Positions 46,210 to 55,629 are shown, counted from the stretch's first letter. The stretch: 64,000 nt of DNA from Sulfurimonas sp. (GCF_028694605.1 NZ_JAQVKP010000004.1:1-64000); one strand, 5' to 3'. Numbers and translations: made by a program. The notes: a model not told the origin generated them from the sequence alone.

Positions 46210-47868
46210 ATGAGCAAACTTTTTGAACCTAAACTTTTTACTCTGCTCAAATCAGGTATAAGCAAGGAGCAGATAACGACTGATATCTTTGCAGGTATCG
46301 TGGTTGGTATCGTTGCTCTTCCGCTATCTATCGCTTTTGCGGTGGCTTCTGGGGTATCGCCTGAAAAAGGACTAATTACGGCTATCGTTGCAGGCTTTCT
46401 TATCTCGTTTTTGGGCGGCAGCAGAGTCCAAATCGGCGGACCGACAGGAGCGTTTATCGTTATCCTATATGCCATAGTTGAACAGTATGGTGTGGACGGA
46501 CTGATGATTTCTACCATTATGGCAGGAGTTATTTTGATTGCCTTTGGGCTTCTGCGCCTTGGCAATCTTCTCAAATACTTTCCGCATCCGCTTATAGTTG
46601 GCTTTACAAGCGGTATTGCGGTGGTTATCTTCTCTACACAGGTAAAAGATGCACTTGGTCTTCCCATCGACAAACTGCCATCTGAATTTTATGAAAAATG
46701 GGTAGTCTATTTCTCACATCTTGGAGAGGCAAACCTCTATGCTATAGCTATCACCGTTGCAACTATTCTTATAACACTCTATTCCAAACATATCACAACA
46801 AAAGTACCGGGTTCTTTTGTAGCTATTATTTTTATAACACTTATCGTTCAAATATTTGCTATTCCCGTGACAACAATCGAATCCTTTTTTGGAGAAATCC
46901 CTAGCAATTTTAGTTTTGCCATGCCATCTGTAGAGCTTAGCACACTCCATATATACATCGCCCCTGCTCTAACCATCGCTCTTCTTGGTGGCGTTGAGTC
47001 TCTGCTCTCGGCAGTTGTAGCAGATGGTATGATAAGCGCAAAACACCGTTCCAACACAGAGCTTATAGCACAAGGCATCGCAAATGTCGTTACTCCGTTT
47101 TTTGGAGGCATCACCGCAACAGGAGCAATCGCCAGAACTGCGACCAATGTCAAAAACGGTGCACGAACACCCATAGCAGGAATAGTTCATGCACTTACGC
47201 TTCTTTTGATTATGCTTTTGTTCGCAAGCTACGCAAAACTTATCCCGATGGCTGCTCTTGCGGGCATACTTATCGTCGTCTCCTACAATATGAGCGAATG
47301 GCGTTCTTTTGTCTCTATACTTAGGGCCTCTCCCTTTGACATCATAGTTCTGCTTAGTACCTTTTTACTGACCGTGTTTGTCGATTTGACGGTAGCTATC
47401 CAAATCGGTGTTGTACTCTCCTCGCTTCTTTTTATGAAACGAATGGCAGATTTGGGTGCAGCTCCATCAGCGCGGGTGGATAGCGATGTTTTAGAGGATT
47501 ACTCAAATGTTCCGGATGGCATCAGCATCTACGAGATAAGCGGTCCGCTCTTTTTTGCCTCTGCAAAACAGTACTCCGAGATTATTAAAAATATAGGCTT
47601 TCAGAGCCAAATCCTCATCATCCGCATGCGCCATGTCCCTTTTGTCGATGCCACGGCTCTTCATAACTTTGCAGAGATGATAAAAATCTTGCAACATGCA
47701 GGAGTAAAGATAGTCCTCTCAGGCGTTCAGGAGAGTGTTTTTAGAGACCTTAACAAAAGCGGGGTTGTCTCGTTGGTGGGGGAAGCAAATATTCTCAGCT
47801 CTTTTACAAAAGCTCTGGACTATGCCAAAGGGGTTTTAGCAAGTTCTTCAGAAGGTTCTCCAAGGTAA
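46210..47868 (+). CDS. SulP-family anion transporter with STAS domain
   Basis: Inner-membrane SLC26/SulP transporter of 552 aa: about 12-14 membrane segments (VGIVALPLSIAFAVASG and GPTGAFIVI are family signatures) and a C-terminal STAS domain (about 435-545, VPFVDATALHNF). Relatives carry sulfate, bicarbonate or dicarboxylates; the substrate is not clear. In an autotroph, bicarbonate uptake is plausible. Its last 49 bases overlap the convergent EAL gene. Confidence 0.88.
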   Translation: MSKLFEPKLFTLLKSGISKEQITTDIFAGIVVGIVALPLSIAFAVASGVSPEKGLITAIVAGFLISFLGGSRVQIGGPTGAFIVILYAIVEQYGVDGLMISTIMAGVILIAFGLLRLGNLLKYFPHPLIVGFTSGIAVVIFSTQVKDALGLPIDKLPSEFYEKWVVYFSHLGEANLYAIAITVATILITLYSKHITTKVPGSFVAIIFITLIVQIFAIPVTTIESFFGEIPSNFSFAMPSVELSTLHIYIAPALTIALLGGVESLLSAVVADGMISAKHRSNTELIAQGIANVVTPFFGGITATGAIARTATNVKNGARTPIAGIVHALTLLLIMLLFASYAKLIPMAALAGILIVVSYNMSEWRSFVSILRASPFDIIVLLSTFLLTVFVDLTVAIQIGVVLSSLLFMKRMADLGAAPSARVDSDVLEDYSNVPDGISIYEISGPLFFASAKQYSEIIKNIGFQSQILIIRMRHVPFVDATALHNFAEMIKILQHAGVKIVLSGVQESVFRDLNKSGVVSLVGEANILSSFTKALDYAKGVLASSSEGSPR

Positions 47869-49052
47869 TATCCTTGCGAGTAGTCGATATCAAGCTCTTT
47901 GACTTTAGCTTGCACTTCTGCACTGTGAACAAACTCCGCAATAATTTTTATACTGCTTTTTTTACAGAGCAAAACTATCGCTTCTACTATTATCTCACTG
48001 TTTTTATCATTTAAAATATTTTTTATAAAAGAGCCGTCAATCTTTACATAATCGGGCGAAAACTCCAAAAGTCTGGAAAAGTTTGAACTCTGACTTCCAA
48101 AATCATCGATAGCTATTTTAAACCCGTGGCGTCTTAGCGAATTGAGTTGATCCAGTATCTCAGGAGTATCAAGCGTATCTATATCTTCCAATATCTCAAG
48201 CACTACTCTTGATGGCGTGATACCATATTTTTTTGCATTTTTAAGTAGAAACTCTTCCAAAAAGTTAAGATATAAATCCGTGTTCGTGATATTAATAGAA
48301 AACTCAAATTCATTAGCACTAAACATCTTAAAACTCTGCGTAATCACCGTCTTTGTTACAAGAGAAAGTGTTCCTGTAAGCTTTGAAGCCTCCATAAATC
48401 GTATAGGCGGAGTAAGAATTCCATTATCACAAATCCTGACAAGACACTCATACTTCTCTACTTTGCCCGTCGCATTGTTGATGATTGGCTGATAGTAGGT
48501 AAGAAGATGCTCACCTTCAAATGCCTCTTTTATCTTGTTTACCCAATAGACATTTTCCTGCTGTTTTTTGATAAAAGCAGAGCTTGCATCATAAATCTTA
48601 AATGATGCCCGCTTATGCTCCCTAAGCTCTTCGATTGCCGTTCTTGCTTGGTTGAGTATCTCACTTCCGCCGCCTATTGCTATACCCACGCTTATAGAGA
48701 CTTTTACGCTAATATCTTCAGCTACTTCTATCTCACTCTGGTCAAAAAAAGAGATCATAGAGCTTGCCGCATCACTAAGTCTTTGCAGGCTCATCATCTC
48801 TAAGCAAACAATGGCAAACTCATCCGAATTGATGCGAAAAAGCATAGAAGTGTATGGTTTTGCCAGAGAAAGAAGCTCTGCTATACGCACAAGTGCCTTA
48901 TCTCCTATCTCAAATCCGTATCTATTGTTGATATTATTAAAATTATCAATATCCACCAAAAAGAGATTTGCATGTTTAACATGTCGCAAATAATCAATCA
49001 AAGCAAATCTGTTTGAAACATTGGTCAAAGAGTCACACTGTAGATTTTGCAT
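47820..49052 (-). CDS. cytosolic GGDEF-EAL protein, degenerate GGDEF
   Basis: A 410-aa soluble protein: GGDEF domain (about 5-155) followed by an EAL domain (about 165-405). The cyclase signature reads NSDEF instead of GGDEF, so it should not make c-di-GMP. The EAL part keeps most metal and catalytic residues (ECLVR for EALLR, LEILED, IDDFG, KIDGSF, QGYYLGEP), although GVE is replaced by FVH, so it may be a weak phosphodiesterase or a c-di-GMP receptor. It lies 9 bases after the transglutaminase-like gene, in the flgH transcript. Confidence 0.85.
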   Translation of the reverse strand: MQNLQCDSLTNVSNRFALIDYLRHVKHANLFLVDIDNFNNINNRYGFEIGDKALVRIAELLSLAKPYTSMLFRINSDEFAIVCLEMMSLQRLSDAASSMISFFDQSEIEVAEDISVKVSISVGIAIGGGSEILNQARTAIEELREHKRASFKIYDASSAFIKKQQENVYWVNKIKEAFEGEHLLTYYQPIINNATGKVEKYECLVRICDNGILTPPIRFMEASKLTGTLSLVTKTVITQSFKMFSANEFEFSINITNTDLYLNFLEEFLLKNAKKYGITPSRVVLEILEDIDTLDTPEILDQLNSLRRHGFKIAIDDFGSQSSNFSRLLEFSPDYVKIDGSFIKNILNDKNSEIIVEAIVLLCKKSSIKIIAEFVHSAEVQAKVKELDIDYSQGYYLGEPSEELAKTPLA

Positions 49053-49061
49053 CTTTTAGTC

Positions 49062-50483
49062 CTATTTTACAATAATATATTCTACCGGTTTTTTGTCTTT
49101 ATATTTTGGCATACTCATCCCCAGAGTTGCATTCACATAAGTTGGATCAGCGACAACAAACCTTTTGGATTTTATACTCACGCTATCTCCCTCAAGAGGT
49201 ATATAAAGCGCTGTTGCCATGTGGTCTTTATATTTCACTCCTACAACATTGATGCCAAAAAACTCTTTAACAAGAGAAGAAAAGAGAATCGCCCTATCTT
49301 CGCAATCCGATTTGTCATAGTAAAGCGTCTCTTGCGCAAACATCACTTTTTCTCGTGAAAACTGCTCATTGTCTTGCTGATAGACAAAAGCACTCTGCAC
49401 AAAGTGAAGTACAAAATTGATAGCGTTACTCGCTTTTTTTCCGCTGATATACTCTTTAAAAGCGATACTTAAATCACTCAAAGTAGCTCTTTCAAGCGGT
49501 GCATTAAAAAAAGTCTCATAATCTGCCTGTGGGTATGTTGCCATAAAATCTATAAGATTTTTATTATAACTAAATAAAACATTATAATTCTCTCCTTGTA
49601 AAGAGAATTTAAGCGATTTTTTCTGAATATTTTGTGCAAATCTTGGAAGCATTTCTAAAGAGAGGTCAAGCTCTTTTGTTGCATTTGGGTACTCCTGATC
49701 ATAGGAAAAAATTCTTCCTACCCCACCTTTTGCATAGTTAGCGACAACGTAATAGTTTTTATTGCCAAAGCTGTATCTTGGCGTAGCATAGATACTCTTT
49801 TGTGCATAGTGCATCAAAACCGTATGTCCGTTTGCTAAACCGATTTTTACTGCATATCCGAGCTTGTTGAGCAAAAACCAGCTTAAAAGGTTTGTATTAT
49901 CTGAATTTGATGCTGCCGTTTGCGAGATTTTTGTAACTAAAAGATAAACCCCCCAGTCATTAAGCCCCATCTCCTTAGCCGCTGCTTGTATGTCCGCTAC
50001 CAACGTCTCATAATCACTGGAAGCCGCAGCTGAAAAAAAGTTGGTTATCCCACTCTGATTTTGGGGATAAAAGTTGCTTTTTTTAAGGCTTTCAGAGAGT
50101 TCAAACGACATCTTTGTTCCAAAAAAATCAAAAGAGAGTGCTTTTTGCTTGATAATCTGAGGTTTTATCTCAACGATTACAGACTCATTTGCATCCTCTT
50201 TAACTTGAAGATATATTTTTGGACCGACTGGATTTTGGACTTGCGGCGCTATAGGAGTAATGTTTAAAGGTTTTGGCTCTTCATAAAGAGGAGTTGGCTT
50301 TTGCTCGTTAAACGCCTTCCATTCTTGTTTAAGATATTTTTCAAAGGCATTATCCCTTTCATCTTTGTAGCTTTTAAAAGATTCGGCTTGAGCTTTTTTA
50401 AAATCCTTAAAACTCTGCTGCGCATAAAGCGGTGTAAACGCCAACAGCAGCCAGAGACTAAAACGGCCACACAGATTGAACAA
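49062..50483 (-). CDS. exported transglutaminase-like cysteine protein
   Basis: A 473-aa exported protein: signal peptide (FSLWLLLAFTPLYA), a charged helical segment (about 25-75), a middle domain, and a C-terminal transglutaminase-like core with the presumed triad Cys (SDCEDRAIL), His (KDHMATAL) and Asp (VADPTY). Such domains act as proteases or amidases. The TTG at 50483 follows GGGG by about 9 bases and gives the best signal peptide; longer frames from 50522 or 50555 reach far into flgH. It follows flgH and precedes an EAL protein, so a link to flagellar or surface control is possible but inferred. Confidence 0.72.
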   Translation of the reverse strand: MFNLCGRFSLWLLLAFTPLYAQQSFKDFKKAQAESFKSYKDERDNAFEKYLKQEWKAFNEQKPTPLYEEPKPLNITPIAPQVQNPVGPKIYLQVKEDANESVIVEIKPQIIKQKALSFDFFGTKMSFELSESLKKSNFYPQNQSGITNFFSAAASSDYETLVADIQAAAKEMGLNDWGVYLLVTKISQTAASNSDNTNLLSWFLLNKLGYAVKIGLANGHTVLMHYAQKSIYATPRYSFGNKNYYVVANYAKGGVGRIFSYDQEYPNATKELDLSLEMLPRFAQNIQKKSLKFSLQGENYNVLFSYNKNLIDFMATYPQADYETFFNAPLERATLSDLSIAFKEYISGKKASNAINFVLHFVQSAFVYQQDNEQFSREKVMFAQETLYYDKSDCEDRAILFSSLVKEFFGINVVGVKYKDHMATALYIPLEGDSVSIKSKRFVVADPTYVNATLGMSMPKYKDKKPVEYIIVK

Positions 50484-51180
50484 TTTTTGATCCCCACCCC
50501 TGCTCTGTCGCACGCTCCACATCCCCTTGTGTTTTATAAAGAATCTTTGCATCACTCATTTGTGAAGAGTTGATGGTGTTACTCTGGTCAATGTCATACG
50601 GACGTATAACTCCGCCTATCTGAATAATCTGTTTTTGGTTGTCTATAAGAATCTCTCTGCTGCCGGAGATAAAGTAGTTCCCATTTTCCAAAACTTTAAC
50701 AATCCTCGCCGAAACGGTCGTTGTAAAAGAGGCATCCTTGGTTGCACTTCCCTGCCCCTTATATGCACTCTCAGAACCGGCGTTAAATCCAAGATTTGCT
50801 ATACCGTTGAGTTTGTTTACCGCAGAGTTAACTGCCGAATTTGAACCCGTTGAAGTAAAAGCACCGCCGCCAAGACCAAGCGAATCACTCTCACTCAACT
50901 GCTTTGAACCGCTGTTTGAACTCTTTGCCGTCTCAGAGATAACCACCGTCACAATATCATTTACATGCATCGCTTTATGGTCGGAAAAGAGGGGATTTTC
51001 CCCCTGCCCAAAGATACTGCCCGTCGATGTAAAATCTTTCCTATCCTCACGCGAGGGCATCTGTTCCACGTACGCAGGCGGTTCAAAATCTATCTTAGGC
51101 TCTGTCAAATTTGCAGTACAACCAGAAAAAAACATTATAACATAAATAGGCAGCAAAAACGGCAAAAACTTCTCTCTCAT
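50458..51180 (-). CDS. flgH: flagellar L-ring protein FlgH
   Basis: Outer-membrane lipoprotein forming the L-ring of the flagellar basal body. The 240-aa product from ATG at 51180 has a lipobox (MFFSGC, Cys20), the conserved FSDHKAMHVNDIVTVVISE segment, and the typical C-terminus with ISGSREILIDNQKQ and GGVIRPYDID. A longer frame to 51447 would add a non-homologous N-terminus over the divergent promoter. It is not beside other flagellar genes. It overlaps the transglutaminase-like gene by 26 bases. Confidence 0.93.
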   Translation of the reverse strand: MREKFLPFLLPIYVIMFFSGCTANLTEPKIDFEPPAYVEQMPSREDRKDFTSTGSIFGQGENPLFSDHKAMHVNDIVTVVISETAKSSNSGSKQLSESDSLGLGGGAFTSTGSNSAVNSAVNKLNGIANLGFNAGSESAYKGQGSATKDASFTTTVSARIVKVLENGNYFISGSREILIDNQKQIIQIGGVIRPYDIDQSNTINSSQMSDAKILYKTQGDVERATEQGWGSKIVQSVWPF

Positions 51181-51203
51181 CGCATCTCTCTTTCTTATTC
51201 TGC

Positions 51204-51209
51204 TATAAT
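51204..51209 (+). promoter_or_regulatory. -10 box of yqeY
   Basis: TATAAT within TTCTGCTATAATCATAG, 35 bases before the yqeY ATG in the divergent gap with flgH. Confidence 0.6.
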
Positions 51210-51244
51210 CATAGCAATAATAGTTCCAAACAAAAAGGCAAAAT

Positions 51245-51688
51245 ATGAGTTTAAGAAACAAAATTAATGAAGATGTAAAAGAGGCTATGAAAGCTAAAGA
51301 CGCAAAAAAAAGAGATGCGCTAAGGCTGCTTATGAGTGCTTTTAAACAGATAGAAGTTGATGAACGCAAAGAGTTGAATGACGATGATGTCATCAAAATC
51401 ATACAACAGCAAATCAAAAGAAGAGACGATTCGGCGCAGCAGTACAAAAATGCAAACAGAGAAGAGTTGATGCAAAATGAACTTGATGAGATTGCATACT
51501 ACAAAGAGTATCTACCTGCGCAACTAAGTGACGATGAACTGACTTCGGCACTCAAAGAGATAATAGCAAAAGTCGGAGCAACAACTATAAAAGATATCGG
51601 AAGAGTTATGGGAACTGCAAGCAAAGAGCTATCAGGCAAAGCAGACGGCAAAAGAATCAACGAATGTGCTAAGAGTTTGCTTAGCTAA
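51245..51688 (+). CDS. yqeY: GatB/YqeY domain protein
   Basis: A 147-aa protein of the YqeY family, helical and resembling the C-terminal domain of GatB: LRNKINEDVKEAMKAKD near the start, ALRLLMSAFKQIEVD, RRDDSAQQYKNANRE and IKDIGRVMGTASKEL at the end. It may bind tRNA, but the function is unproven. It converges on the MATE gene with a 2-base gap. Confidence 0.92.
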   Translation: MSLRNKINEDVKEAMKAKDAKKRDALRLLMSAFKQIEVDERKELNDDDVIKIIQQQIKRRDDSAQQYKNANREELMQNELDEIAYYKEYLPAQLSDDELTSALKEIIAKVGATTIKDIGRVMGTASKELSGKADGKRINECAKSLLS

Positions 51689-51690
51689 TA

Positions 51691-53013
51691 TTATATTTTA
51701 GTATCCAGCCAAACTCTCTTTTTATAGATAGCCATATAGACGACTCCCTTGATAAGCGTCTCAACATTCATAATAATAAAAATCGCCTCGATAGGATAGC
51801 CTAGTTTGTAGGCGATAAAAGAGGGTATGACGCGAAAAATCCAGAGCGAAAAAACGCTGATTTTAAGTGTTGTTTTGGTTGCTCCCGCACCTCTTAGAGC
51901 ACCTGAGTAAACAAACATGATAGCAAGAGGTATTTGCGCCAAACCTACAAAGATAAGATAGTATGATGCCACGGCTATGGTCTGAGTGTCTTGCGTGAAA
52001 AAGCCTACCAAAAACTCCGGAAAAAGGATGAGCACCACCCCAACACTTCCCATAAACATGTACGCTATGCGTCCGCTGATAATGCCCATGGCATAGGCTC
52101 TCTCTTTCTCTCTCGCACCCAAACTCTGCCCCACAAGCGCAGTTGCGGCGATAGCAAAACCAAACCCCGGCATAAAAGCGATTCCCTCTATGCGAAGCCC
52201 TACCTGATAGCCCGCCAACTCCGCCGTTCCGTAAGCGGCGATAATGGCTACAAAAAACAAAAACGAGATACTCGATATACCCCGCTCCAGCGCCGCACTC
52301 CATCCCACATGCCACACCCTGATAATATCTTTGATGCGAAAAAGTGGAAGTATGCCAAGATGTGCGTGTGGTTTTTTTAGTAGCAAAAAGTAAGCAGCGA
52401 CATTGAAACCATAAGCAAAAACAGTCGCATACGCCGCCCCCTCTACCCCCATCGCCTCAAAACCAAAATGCCCAAAGATAAAAACATAGTTCAAAAAAGC
52501 GTTGAGTGCGGAGGAGAGAAGTTTGATATAGAGCGAGTTTTTTGTATCGCCAGCCGCTGAGAGGGCGTTATAAAAAAGCGCATCGATAAACATAAAAACC
52601 ATCCCAAGAGAGATAATCTTAAAGTAGAGCGCACCCTGCTCCACCACTTCTGCTTCTGCTCCCATCATGGCGTAAATATACTCACTTCCAAAGTAACCGC
52701 CAAAACTTACAAAGAGAGAAAAAACCGCTGCAACAATGGCAAGAGCGTAGAGAAGTGCGGAGGCTCTCCTTTTTCTCCTCTGCCCGATAAAACGAGAGAT
52801 AAGTGCATTGCCGCCCACAACATAGAGCGTCATAAGCACATTGACAATCATCATAAACTGCATGCTCATCCCAACTGCCGCAAGAGCCGAGACGCTTACC
52901 ATCCCTACCATAAGCATATCAATGAGGATTTGCAAGATATCGACTAGATGTTTGAGTGCGGCAGGAATGGCGATGGAAAATACTTTACGGGTATCTTGAG
53001 AGACTAAAAAAAT
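51691..53013 (-). CDS. MATE-family multidrug exporter, probable ATT start
   Basis: Na+/H+-coupled exporter, about 12 membrane segments. The open frame has no ATG, GTG or TTG early enough: the first normal start is TTG at 52935, which would delete the first half of membrane segment 1 and has no ribosome-binding site. The frame stays open upstream, encoding a normal MATE N-terminus (VFSIAIPAALKHLVDI) back to ATT at 53013-53011, and AGAGGT lies 6 bases before that ATT. Translation from ATT gives 440 aa, the normal length. The gene overlaps the previous stop by 10 bases, so it is coupled. Confidence 0.75.
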   Translation of the reverse strand: MFLVSQDTRKVFSIAIPAALKHLVDILQILIDMLMVGMVSVSALAAVGMSMQFMMIVNVLMTLYVVGGNALISRFIGQRRKRRASALLYALAIVAAVFSLFVSFGGYFGSEYIYAMMGAEAEVVEQGALYFKIISLGMVFMFIDALFYNALSAAGDTKNSLYIKLLSSALNAFLNYVFIFGHFGFEAMGVEGAAYATVFAYGFNVAAYFLLLKKPHAHLGILPLFRIKDIIRVWHVGWSAALERGISSISFLFFVAIIAAYGTAELAGYQVGLRIEGIAFMPGFGFAIAATALVGQSLGAREKERAYAMGIISGRIAYMFMGSVGVVLILFPEFLVGFFTQDTQTIAVASYYLIFVGLAQIPLAIMFVYSGALRGAGATKTTLKISVFSLWIFRVIPSFIAYKLGYPIEAIFIIMNVETLIKGVVYMAIYKKRVWLDTKI

Positions 53014-53279
53014 TGCGCCACCTCTTGCATAGCTTCAAAAAGCGCCTCTTTTGTCTCAAAAAGAAGCTCTTTTTTTTCTCGCACCTTCTCACCTGATGGG
53101 GTAAAGTCAAAAACCAAAACGTAGGAAACTATCTTGACTTTGTCGGTGTTCATATCTGCCCATTCAAGGCTCATCTCGGCAACTTCTCCATGTGCGTCCA
53201 CAACAGCCGCGGGGTAGAGACGTGTCACTTTTGATAAGTCAAGCACGCCGATTTTTGAGTGATAAAACATCTCTTTCAT
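53004..53279 (-). CDS. conserved hypothetical protein (91 aa)
   Basis: A 91-aa soluble protein with alternating strands (VKIVSYVLVFDF) and a C-terminal helix ending in EAMQEVAQFF. No known domain. The ATG overlaps the stop of the EAL sensor gene (ATGA), and its end overlaps the MATE start, so it is translated in a chain of three genes. Confidence 0.72.
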   Translation of the reverse strand: MKEMFYHSKIGVLDLSKVTRLYPAAVVDAHGEVAEMSLEWADMNTDKVKIVSYVLVFDFTPSGEKVREKKELLFETKEALFEAMQEVAQFF

Positions 53280-55456
53280 GCTTGCTCTTGTTCACCTATG
53301 AGGTCGGTCGGCTTCCCAAAATAGTACCCTTGAAACTCATCTACGCCATACTCTTTAAGGAGTTCAAAAATCTCTTCATTTTCTACATACTCCGCAACAG
53401 TAGTGATGTGCAGCTCACGGGCAAAACTGATGATACTCTTAACCAAAATTTTCGAATCTTCATCACTTAAGATATTGCAAATAAGAGAGCCGTCAATCTT
53501 AAGATAGTCAGGTTTTATCTCCAAGATATGCGCATAGTTTGCATAGCCGCTTCCAAAATCATCTATGGCAATCAAAACACCCATCGCTCTTAGTTTTTTC
53601 ACTACTTGAAGCAGCCTCTCAAAGTTTTCGACACCCTCTTGTTCTGTTATCTCCACAACTACTCTTGATGGCGAATCAAGCTTTTCTATCCCATCCATCA
53701 ATGTTTTTATAACAGATGGGTTGAAAAAATCATTTGGCAGAAAATTTAAAGAGATACGTTCCTCTCTGTTTTGAAAAAACTTCAAAGAGAGACGCAAAAT
53801 CTCTTTTGTCATCTTGATATAAAGCTCGCTGTTCATGGCGATACTCAAAAATTCGTTTGGATACATAATCCTCTTTTTACCGCCGTCATACGCAACGATA
53901 CGCATCAATGCTTCATACTTAACCGCTTTTCCGTTATGATCTGTGATGGGTTGAAAAAACGGGATTACGTTTTTGTGTTCAAGGGCATGTTTAATGCTTC
54001 TTTTTACTTTGACAACAGTTTGAGAATGCTCTTTTGTATCTACTTTTTGCGAGTAAATCATAAAAGAAAGGGACTCTTTTCTTGCCTTTTTAAGTGCCAT
54101 TTGCGCATACTCAAGCGAATGTTCATTGTCAAATGCCACTCCTGAGTACATCTCTACACTAATAATCTCTTCAGCCTCTTTGAGTGCGATTTTAAGTGCA
54201 TTTACCCTTTGATGCAGCTCTTTGAGAGTTTTATAGCAGGTCTCCTCATCAAAAAAATCCTCCTCTTTTAAAAGCACAAACTCATCCGATGAGATTCTAT
54301 AAGCACTAAAGCCCTTCTCTTTTGCAAAATCACTAAAAAGTGCCGCAACTCGGATAAGAACTTCATTGCCGACATCCACACTGTAAAGTTCGTTGATAAG
54401 GCTAAACTCTTTGATATTGCTAACTATAAGCACTTTGCCGTGTTGGGTAAAAAGTGCGTCATTTAGTGCGTATCTGTTAAACAGTCCTGTCAGATGGTCT
54501 ATATAAATCTGTTTTGAGTAATAATTTAAGATTTTTGTAAAACTCTGATGCATTAAAATAACCAAAATAAGCATAGCAGAGGCAATAAGAAAAAAGAAAC
54601 GCTGTAAAAATTCAGTATCTTTTTTAAGGATATCGCTTATATCAAATCCGACAACAAGGTAACCCATCGTCTGTAAAAGATGATTTTGCAAAGCTATGGA
54701 CATATCAACCTTATAACTCATCTTTTTGTCTGTCTGTTTTTGCAAAAAGTAGTTTTTTAGACTTGTGTTGCCACGAACAAGTTGAAGCTTATCGTCTATT
54801 TTCACTACTGCTTTTTGGTCAAGCAAAATCTCAAGCTGCGCTCTCTCAAGCGCAACACCTACATCAATTTTGAAAACCGCACCAAGCTCCTCCAAAAAAG
54901 CCCTCGGATTGATACCAAGCTCTACATTGCCAACATAAACATCTTTGTAAAAGATGGGTTTTGTAAGACGGTAGGTTATATCAAGGTTGCCCACTTCAAA
55001 GCCGCTAAATGGACGTCTTAACATATTTGTGTCAACTATTAAAGTACGCTTTTTGTTTAGTTCATCCCCAAAATAGTCCGGCTGATGCGCACGCAAAAGA
55101 GTGATGTTTTCTGTGGAACGAAAAGTAAGAATATCTGCATCTTTTTGCACATCTCTAAGCTTTTTATAGTAAGGCTCAACGATTCGCTTCAGTGCCTCAT
55201 AATCCCTGCGAGCCATCGCCTCTGCCAACCCCTCCGCCGCAACGATATTTGAGAGTTTAAAACTCAAATCGGCTTCACTTTTTTGGATATTTTCTAAAAA
55301 TAGATTCTTTGTACCCCAAGCTATTCTTTGAAACTCCTGTTCAACCGATTTTTCAAGCTGACGCTCCAAGAGTATGTAGATACCCACAAGCGAGAGCAAA
55401 AAGAGAGATAGCGTCAAAATAAGAGTATTGCGTTTGATTTTACTTGGAAGATTCAT
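53276..55456 (-). CDS. membrane sensor GGDEF-EAL phosphodiesterase
   Basis: A 726-aa inner-membrane protein: N-terminal span (about 10-30), a periplasmic sensor region of about 240 residues, a second span (about 285-305), a GGDEF domain (about 320-470) and an EAL domain (about 480-720). The cyclase site reads SSDEF, so it is probably inactive. The EAL part is complete: YEALMR, LNFLPNDF, EITE, IDDFGSGYANY, KIDGSLI, AEYVE, QGYYFG. It is likely an active c-di-GMP phosphodiesterase responding to a periplasmic signal. First gene of a coupled run with the 91-aa and MATE genes. Confidence 0.88.
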   Translation of the reverse strand: MNLPSKIKRNTLILTLSLFLLSLVGIYILLERQLEKSVEQEFQRIAWGTKNLFLENIQKSEADLSFKLSNIVAAEGLAEAMARRDYEALKRIVEPYYKKLRDVQKDADILTFRSTENITLLRAHQPDYFGDELNKKRTLIVDTNMLRRPFSGFEVGNLDITYRLTKPIFYKDVYVGNVELGINPRAFLEELGAVFKIDVGVALERAQLEILLDQKAVVKIDDKLQLVRGNTSLKNYFLQKQTDKKMSYKVDMSIALQNHLLQTMGYLVVGFDISDILKKDTEFLQRFFFLIASAMLILVILMHQSFTKILNYYSKQIYIDHLTGLFNRYALNDALFTQHGKVLIVSNIKEFSLINELYSVDVGNEVLIRVAALFSDFAKEKGFSAYRISSDEFVLLKEEDFFDEETCYKTLKELHQRVNALKIALKEAEEIISVEMYSGVAFDNEHSLEYAQMALKKARKESLSFMIYSQKVDTKEHSQTVVKVKRSIKHALEHKNVIPFFQPITDHNGKAVKYEALMRIVAYDGGKKRIMYPNEFLSIAMNSELYIKMTKEILRLSLKFFQNREERISLNFLPNDFFNPSVIKTLMDGIEKLDSPSRVVVEITEQEGVENFERLLQVVKKLRAMGVLIAIDDFGSGYANYAHILEIKPDYLKIDGSLICNILSDEDSKILVKSIISFARELHITTVAEYVENEEIFELLKEYGVDEFQGYYFGKPTDLIGEQEQA

Positions 55457-55629
55457 TACGCTCTTTTGTGATAGATTTTTTTTTGTTAATGAAATTGTAT
55501 CCCTCTTTATCTTAAAGTTTTTTAAGCTTTAAACAAACCGTTTTATTTGCTTCACTCACCCTAAACTTGTACCGCAAGGGTATTTCCTTTGGTCATTCGT
55601 GGTCTTTGGTTTACCAATGAAGAACTAGC

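Noticed and set aside
49062-50483. LapG/LapD pair
   Set aside because: The transglutaminase-like protein is much longer than LapG and the EAL protein has no membrane or periplasmic domain, so the names are not justified.
51181-51447. Longer flgH reading frame reaching 51447
   Set aside because: It would place about 89 residues before the lipoprotein signal and run over the divergent yqeY promoter; ATG 51180 gives a proper lipobox signal.
51863-52380. Frames of 129-150 codons on both strands inside the MATE gene
   Set aside because: They conflict with the membrane protein frame and have odd Cys/His/Arg composition.
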